This document shows, piece after piece, positions 61,131 to 64,000 of a stretch of 64,000 bases of DNA. This DNA comes from CTSOIL-112 sp049291875 (GTDB taxonomy: Bacteria; Pseudomonadota; Gammaproteobacteria; Burkholderiales; Burkholderiaceae), in the NCBI GenBank assembly GCA_049291875.1, contig JBATQE010000004.1:186001-250000 (forward strand), given 5' to 3'. A program made the translations under genes and the position numbers. The notes under the pieces are model-generated. The model was given only the letters and a program-made list of their open reading frames with translations, was not told where the DNA came from and made no database searches. Positions within the stretch are counted from its first letter, which is position 1. Each line of letters begins with the position of its first letter.

Positions 61131-61685
61131 ATGAAAATTACTGCAAATAGCCGTGCCCTGCACGGTACGGGTGCGAGCCGCCGTATGCGTCGTGAGGGTA
61201 AAGTGCCTGGCGTCGTTTATGGTTCATCAGGTGCCGCTTTATCCATCGAATTGGATCACAACACTTTGTTCCACGCTTTGCGTAAAGAAGGCGTGCGCTA
61301 CTCCGTTTTGGATTTGGAATTGGACGGCGCGGTAGAGCAAGTGATCGTGCGTGACGTACAAGTTCACCCGTTCAAACCCTTGGTTTTGCACATTGATTTG
61401 CAACGCGTGAGCGCAGACGAAGCCGTTGTGGCCAAAGTACCGTTGAAATTCGTGGGTGGCGAAAACTCACCGGCGGTGAAATTGGCGTCTCAACGTGTGC
61501 GCCCTGCGGTATTCAACTTGAAAGTTTCTGCATTGCCGAAAAACTTGCCAAGCGTATTGGTCGTAGACACGTCCAAACTGGAAGCCAGCCAAGCGGTCAA
61601 AGCCAGCCAATTGACTTTGCCAGAAGGCGTTTCTTTGGTCTTGGGCAAACAAAAAGACATCACTTTGGCCACTGCGGGCAAGTAA
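61131..61685 (+). CDS. rplY: 50S ribosomal protein bL25, Ctc type
   Basis: Binds 5S rRNA. The 184 residues start at ATG 61131, with GGAG eight bases upstream. The N-terminal 5S-binding domain is MKITANSRALHGTGASRRMRREGKVPGVVYG, followed by RDVQVHPFKPLVLHIDLQRV and a C-terminal TL5 domain (VLVVDTSKLEASQAVKASQL). The extra C-terminal domain marks the longer Ctc form rather than the 94-residue E. coli protein. Confidence 0.96.
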   Translation: MKITANSRALHGTGASRRMRREGKVPGVVYGSSGAALSIELDHNTLFHALRKEGVRYSVLDLELDGAVEQVIVRDVQVHPFKPLVLHIDLQRVSADEAVVAKVPLKFVGGENSPAVKLASQRVRPAVFNLKVSALPKNLPSVLVVDTSKLEASQAVKASQLTLPEGVSLVLGKQKDITLATAGK

Positions 61686-61715
61686 TCCCAAAGTTTCAAT
61701 GTGTTATCATGGCAG

Positions 61716-61733
61716 CCCACCGTTCGCGGTGGG
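61716..61733 (+). terminator. Hairpin between rplY and pth
   Basis: CCCACCG pairs with CGGTGGG around a TTCG tetraloop, followed by T-rich sequence, 30 bp after rplY and 27 bp before pth. It may end part of the transcription. Confidence 0.7.
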
Positions 61734-61760
61734 TTGTTTACTTTTCAGACACACACCATC

Positions 61761-62351
61761 ATGGCAGACACCACCAAACTCATCGTCGGACTGGGCAATT
61801 ACGGAGCAGAATACGAGGACACGCGGCACAACGCCGGCTGGTGGCTGCTCGATGACATCGCACGTGAATACGGCACGACCTTGAGCGCACAATCGAAATT
61901 TCACGGTTTGGCCGGACGCGCACGCATCGCCAACACCGATGTTTGGCTGCTCAAACCGATGACGTATATGAATCGCTCGGGTTTAGCCATTGCCGCATTG
62001 GCCAATTTTTACAAAATCCTGCCCAAAGACATCCTCGTGTTGCACGATGAATTGGACATTCCCGCAGGCGCGGCCAAAATGAAAATCGGCGGCTCCACCG
62101 GTGGTCACAATGGCCTGAAAGACACGCAAGCGAAACTCGGCACGCCCGATTTTTGGCGACTGCGCATTGGCATTGACCATCCGCGCAACAGCGGCACGCC
62201 ACAGCAACCCGTGGTGGACTATGTACTCAAATCACCCAAACAGGCCGAGCGCGAAGTGATTGATAAATCCATCGACAAAGCGCAAAGCATCATTGCCGAT
62301 TGGGTCGCAGGCGACGTGGAAAAAGCCATGCGTCTGCTGCACCAAAAATAA
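61761..62351 (+). CDS. pth: Peptidyl-tRNA hydrolase
   Basis: Releases peptide from prematurely dropped peptidyl-tRNA. It has 196 residues from ATG 61761. KLIVGLGNYGAEYEDTRHNAGWW holds the catalytic His, with PMTYMNRSG and LVLHDELDIPAG holding the Asp, and GGSTGGHNGLKD. RLRIGIDHPRNSG is also typical. It follows rplY as in many bacteria. Confidence 0.97.
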   Translation: MADTTKLIVGLGNYGAEYEDTRHNAGWWLLDDIAREYGTTLSAQSKFHGLAGRARIANTDVWLLKPMTYMNRSGLAIAALANFYKILPKDILVLHDELDIPAGAAKMKIGGSTGGHNGLKDTQAKLGTPDFWRLRIGIDHPRNSGTPQQPVVDYVLKSPKQAEREVIDKSIDKAQSIIADWVAGDVEKAMRLLHQK

Positions 62352-62379
62352 AGCCGCCGACAATTCCAGACCCACATAA

Positions 62380-62411
62380 AAAAAGCGTACAGCTCACACT
62401 GTACGCTTTTT
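62380..62411. terminator. Bidirectional terminator between pth and the baeRF-like gene
   Basis: AAAAAGCGTACAG (62380-62392) pairs perfectly with CTGTACGCTTTTT (62399-62411) around CTCACA. A and T runs flank both sides, so it serves both convergent genes. Confidence 0.9.
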
Positions 62412-62460
62412 GTTGCTATGCGCATAACTCATTGCCGCTGAATCATGCGCGCAAACTCCA

Positions 62461-63540
62461 TCAATAGCGCGGCTTCAAAGCAATTTCACCGAGTGATTTG
62501 ATCTGGTCTTGCTGAGTGAACACCGTACGACCACCCTTAGCCACCACTTCCCAAGCAATCAAACTGACAATATCGTCAATCGCATTCGGAACGGTCGGGT
62601 CATCAATCAAATCAAAGGTGCGTTCATCTTTCATCAGCACCGGCTGGGCAAACGATTCATGCACGATCAGCAGATCGCCGCGTCCATCAATGGCGGCCTG
62701 ATAAATCTCCTGCAAATCAGTCAAGACGCCCGTACCGGCAACCGCCTCCTGCATTTCCCCAATCGCTTGGGTGCGACGCTCTTTTTGTAGCGGCTCAATC
62801 ACATCCGTCCACGCCTGCTTGCCCAACTCATGCTCGGCCATGGCATTATAGTTAATCGCGCTGTGTCCCACATAAACGGCCGGACGATCCGCGACATGCA
62901 TCAAATGACTGTGATTTTGCTCGGTTGAAATCACCACGCACGGCAAATGCGTTTGATTGTGCACGCTGACCAAGGCCTTATCCACCTTATTGAAATACTC
63001 GCGCAACATATTGTCCATCAAACTGGCCTGACTGCGCTTGTCGCTGTGGGTGATGTAATGCGGATTTGATTTGAATGGAAAATCATCGTTGCGAACCTCG
63101 TCCACAATGACGTCATTAACCGCCTCATACAACTGAACGCCGCCTTGCGACAGCACCATCAGCAGATACGGCTCACTGCGGTTGTAGGCCTTAATTGCAT
63201 CGCGCACCGCGAAGCGCTCAGCAATATGTACTCCCTCAATACGCGTTGGCCAAGCCAATTTGAGCATTTGCTTGGTGTCGTTGGACAAAAAGATGTGCAG
63301 ACTATCCAGATTATGCTGAATGTCAATCTGCTCGGGCAAAGCACTCAAATCATCCAAAATTTTTGCGACCGGACGTTTGCCAAATTCATCAATCAGGCGT
63401 TTTTCCGCTTCCGCGCACAGGTTTTTCAACAAAATCGCATCTTGCGCATTATCAGGATGGGTACGATGCGTATTCAAGGAAATCGTCACACACGGATTAT
63501 TTTTTTCAGACGCCAAAAGGGCTAAACGATCTACACTCAT
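62461..63540 (-). CDS. baeRF3-like protein (archaeo-eukaryotic release factor fold)
   Basis: 359 residues with AAGGAGG five bases before ATG 63540. It resembles the bacterial baeRF family, which shares the eRF1/Pelota-type domains and is predicted to act on stalled or modified translation complexes. Landmarks are NPCVTISLNTHRTHPDNAQDAILLKNL near the start, DSLHIFLSND, RSEPYLLMVLSQGGVQLYEAVN and the long C-terminal half ending GGRTVFTQQDQIKSLGEIALKPRY. No membrane segment. It may be cotranscribed with the DUF475 gene, although a terminator lies between. Function is unproven. Confidence 0.7.
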   Translation of the reverse strand: MSVDRLALLASEKNNPCVTISLNTHRTHPDNAQDAILLKNLCAEAEKRLIDEFGKRPVAKILDDLSALPEQIDIQHNLDSLHIFLSNDTKQMLKLAWPTRIEGVHIAERFAVRDAIKAYNRSEPYLLMVLSQGGVQLYEAVNDVIVDEVRNDDFPFKSNPHYITHSDKRSQASLMDNMLREYFNKVDKALVSVHNQTHLPCVVISTEQNHSHLMHVADRPAVYVGHSAINYNAMAEHELGKQAWTDVIEPLQKERRTQAIGEMQEAVAGTGVLTDLQEIYQAAIDGRGDLLIVHESFAQPVLMKDERTFDLIDDPTVPNAIDDIVSLIAWEVVAKGGRTVFTQQDQIKSLGEIALKPRY

Positions 63541-63672
63541 ACATGCCTCCTTATCATAAAGTGGATGAAGTCAAACTACTGCGGATACTCCTTTTACTCC
63601 TGTTCAAACAAACTCAATCAACTTCTTTATTCAATTTCATTGTAACGAATCAGTGTGGACAAATGAGGCATA

Positions 63673-63709
63673 AAAAAACGCTCAAAATTCACAATCTTGA
63701 GCGTTTTTA
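63673..63709 (-). terminator. Terminator after the DUF475 gene
   Basis: AAAAACGCTCAA (63674-63685) pairs perfectly with TTGAGCGTTTTT (63697-63708), loop of 11. It begins 18 bp after the DUF475 stop on the minus strand. Confidence 0.88.
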
Positions 63710-63726
63710 TCAACAATTCATACCTT

Positions 63727-64000
63727 TTAGTGCTTCGCTAAATCACGCCGCCGCGCAATCAACGACGACCAAAACGACAGACTGATCAAAACCAAACCGA
63801 TCAGCCCTGTCACCACCTCCGGAACCTCCACAATCGAACTCAAAAACATCAACGAAGCCAAAGCCAAAATCGCCCAATGCGCGCCATGCTCCAAATAACG
63901 ATACTCGCTCAAGGTGTCACGCTTGACCAAAAACACAGTCAAACTCCGCACCCACTGCGCCCCAACCCCCAAGCCCAGCATAATGACAAAAATATCCTTA
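63727..64000 (-). CDS. DUF475 (TerC-superfamily) membrane protein, C-terminal part
   Basis: The frame is open to the right edge, about 90 residues ending at 63727. The visible end is DIFVIMLGLGVGAQWVRSLTVFLV, then RDTLSEYRYLEHGAHWAILALASLMFL, then VPEVVTGLIGLVLISLSFWSSL. This matches the C-terminal membrane helices of DUF475 proteins, which belong with TerC in metal- or stress-linked membrane proteins. The N-terminal part is outside the window. Confidence 0.85.
   Translation of the reverse strand, partial: KDIFVIMLGLGVGAQWVRSLTVFLVKRDTLSEYRYLEHGAHWAILALASLMFLSSIVEVPEVVTGLIGLVLISLSFWSSLIARRRDLAKH

Noticed and set aside
1..64000. CRISPR array, prophage, insertion sequence or integron
   Set aside because: No regularly spaced direct repeats, transposase, integrase or phage structural genes were seen in the window.

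Overview
The window looks like a chromosomal segment of a betaproteobacterium, most likely Burkholderiales. The evidence is gene order and gene form: a dcw cluster with a murE-murF fusion, a short HisG that needs HisZ, an ibaG-murA-his-tat chain joined to a Mla operon, and tRNA-Gln next to prs-rplY-pth. I cannot name a genus from sequence alone. Almost everything is core housekeeping DNA of moderate GC. Two visibly AT-richer accessory patches stand out: 34.9-36.5 kb and 56.7-57.3 kb.

Layout. (1) 1-15.5 kb, minus strand: the division and cell-wall cluster mraZ-rsmH-ftsL-ftsI-murEF-mraY-murD-ftsW-murG-murC-ddl-ftsQ-ftsA, with ftsA cut by the left edge. The mraZ leader carries three GTG-type MraZ boxes spaced 10 bp apart. 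(2) 16-20 kb, plus strand: yqgE-ruvX-pyrR-pyrB and a dihydroorotase homologue that has lost its metal ligands. (3) 20.1-20.5 kb, minus strand: tRNA-Gly, tRNA-Cys and tRNA-Leu, led by a perfect consensus promoter. (4) 20.7-27.2 kb: yhbY, divergent from rlmE-ftsH, then a pabB-pabC fusion convergent with pyrE. (5) 27.3-40.7 kb, minus strand: murA, then hisG-GNAT-hisD-[DUF262-HEPN]-hisC-hisB-marC-hisHAFIE-HIT-tatABC. (6) 40.7-47.1 kb, minus strand: mlaFED-mlaA-mlaC, a two-gene ABC exporter, and ibaG. (7) 47.2-54.9 kb, minus strand: the F1Fo ATP synthase operon atpIBEFHAGDC, with an extra small lipoprotein gene between atpG and atpD. (8) 55-59.4 kb, minus strand: comM, a DUF4760-like membrane protein, a methyltransferase with a 41-residue downstream ORF, and cysK. 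(9) 59.7-62.4 kb, plus strand: tRNA-Gln, prs, rplY, pth. (10) 62.4-64 kb, minus strand: a baeRF-like protein and a DUF475 (TerC-like) membrane protein cut by the right edge.

The strongest candidate for an undescribed system is the pair at 34888-36503. It consists of a DUF262 protein with an intact DGQQR motif but no HNH nuclease domain, followed 11 bp later by a 167-residue protein with a HEPN RNase motif (R-X4-H). The pair sits seamlessly inside the histidine operon: it starts 16 bp after hisD, and the HEPN stop codon is one base from the hisC start. I read it as a candidate defence or toxin-type cassette that uses a housekeeping promoter.

Other points of interest are a REP-type inverted pair between hisB and hisC; two homologous hairpins with a covarying base pair directly after the murD and murA stop codons; a direct-repeat-flanked hairpin after tatC; a MlaA with a long low-complexity linker and no good lipobox; and the absence of mlaB from the Mla operon. 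All family names rest on motif recognition by eye. No database search or computation was run.
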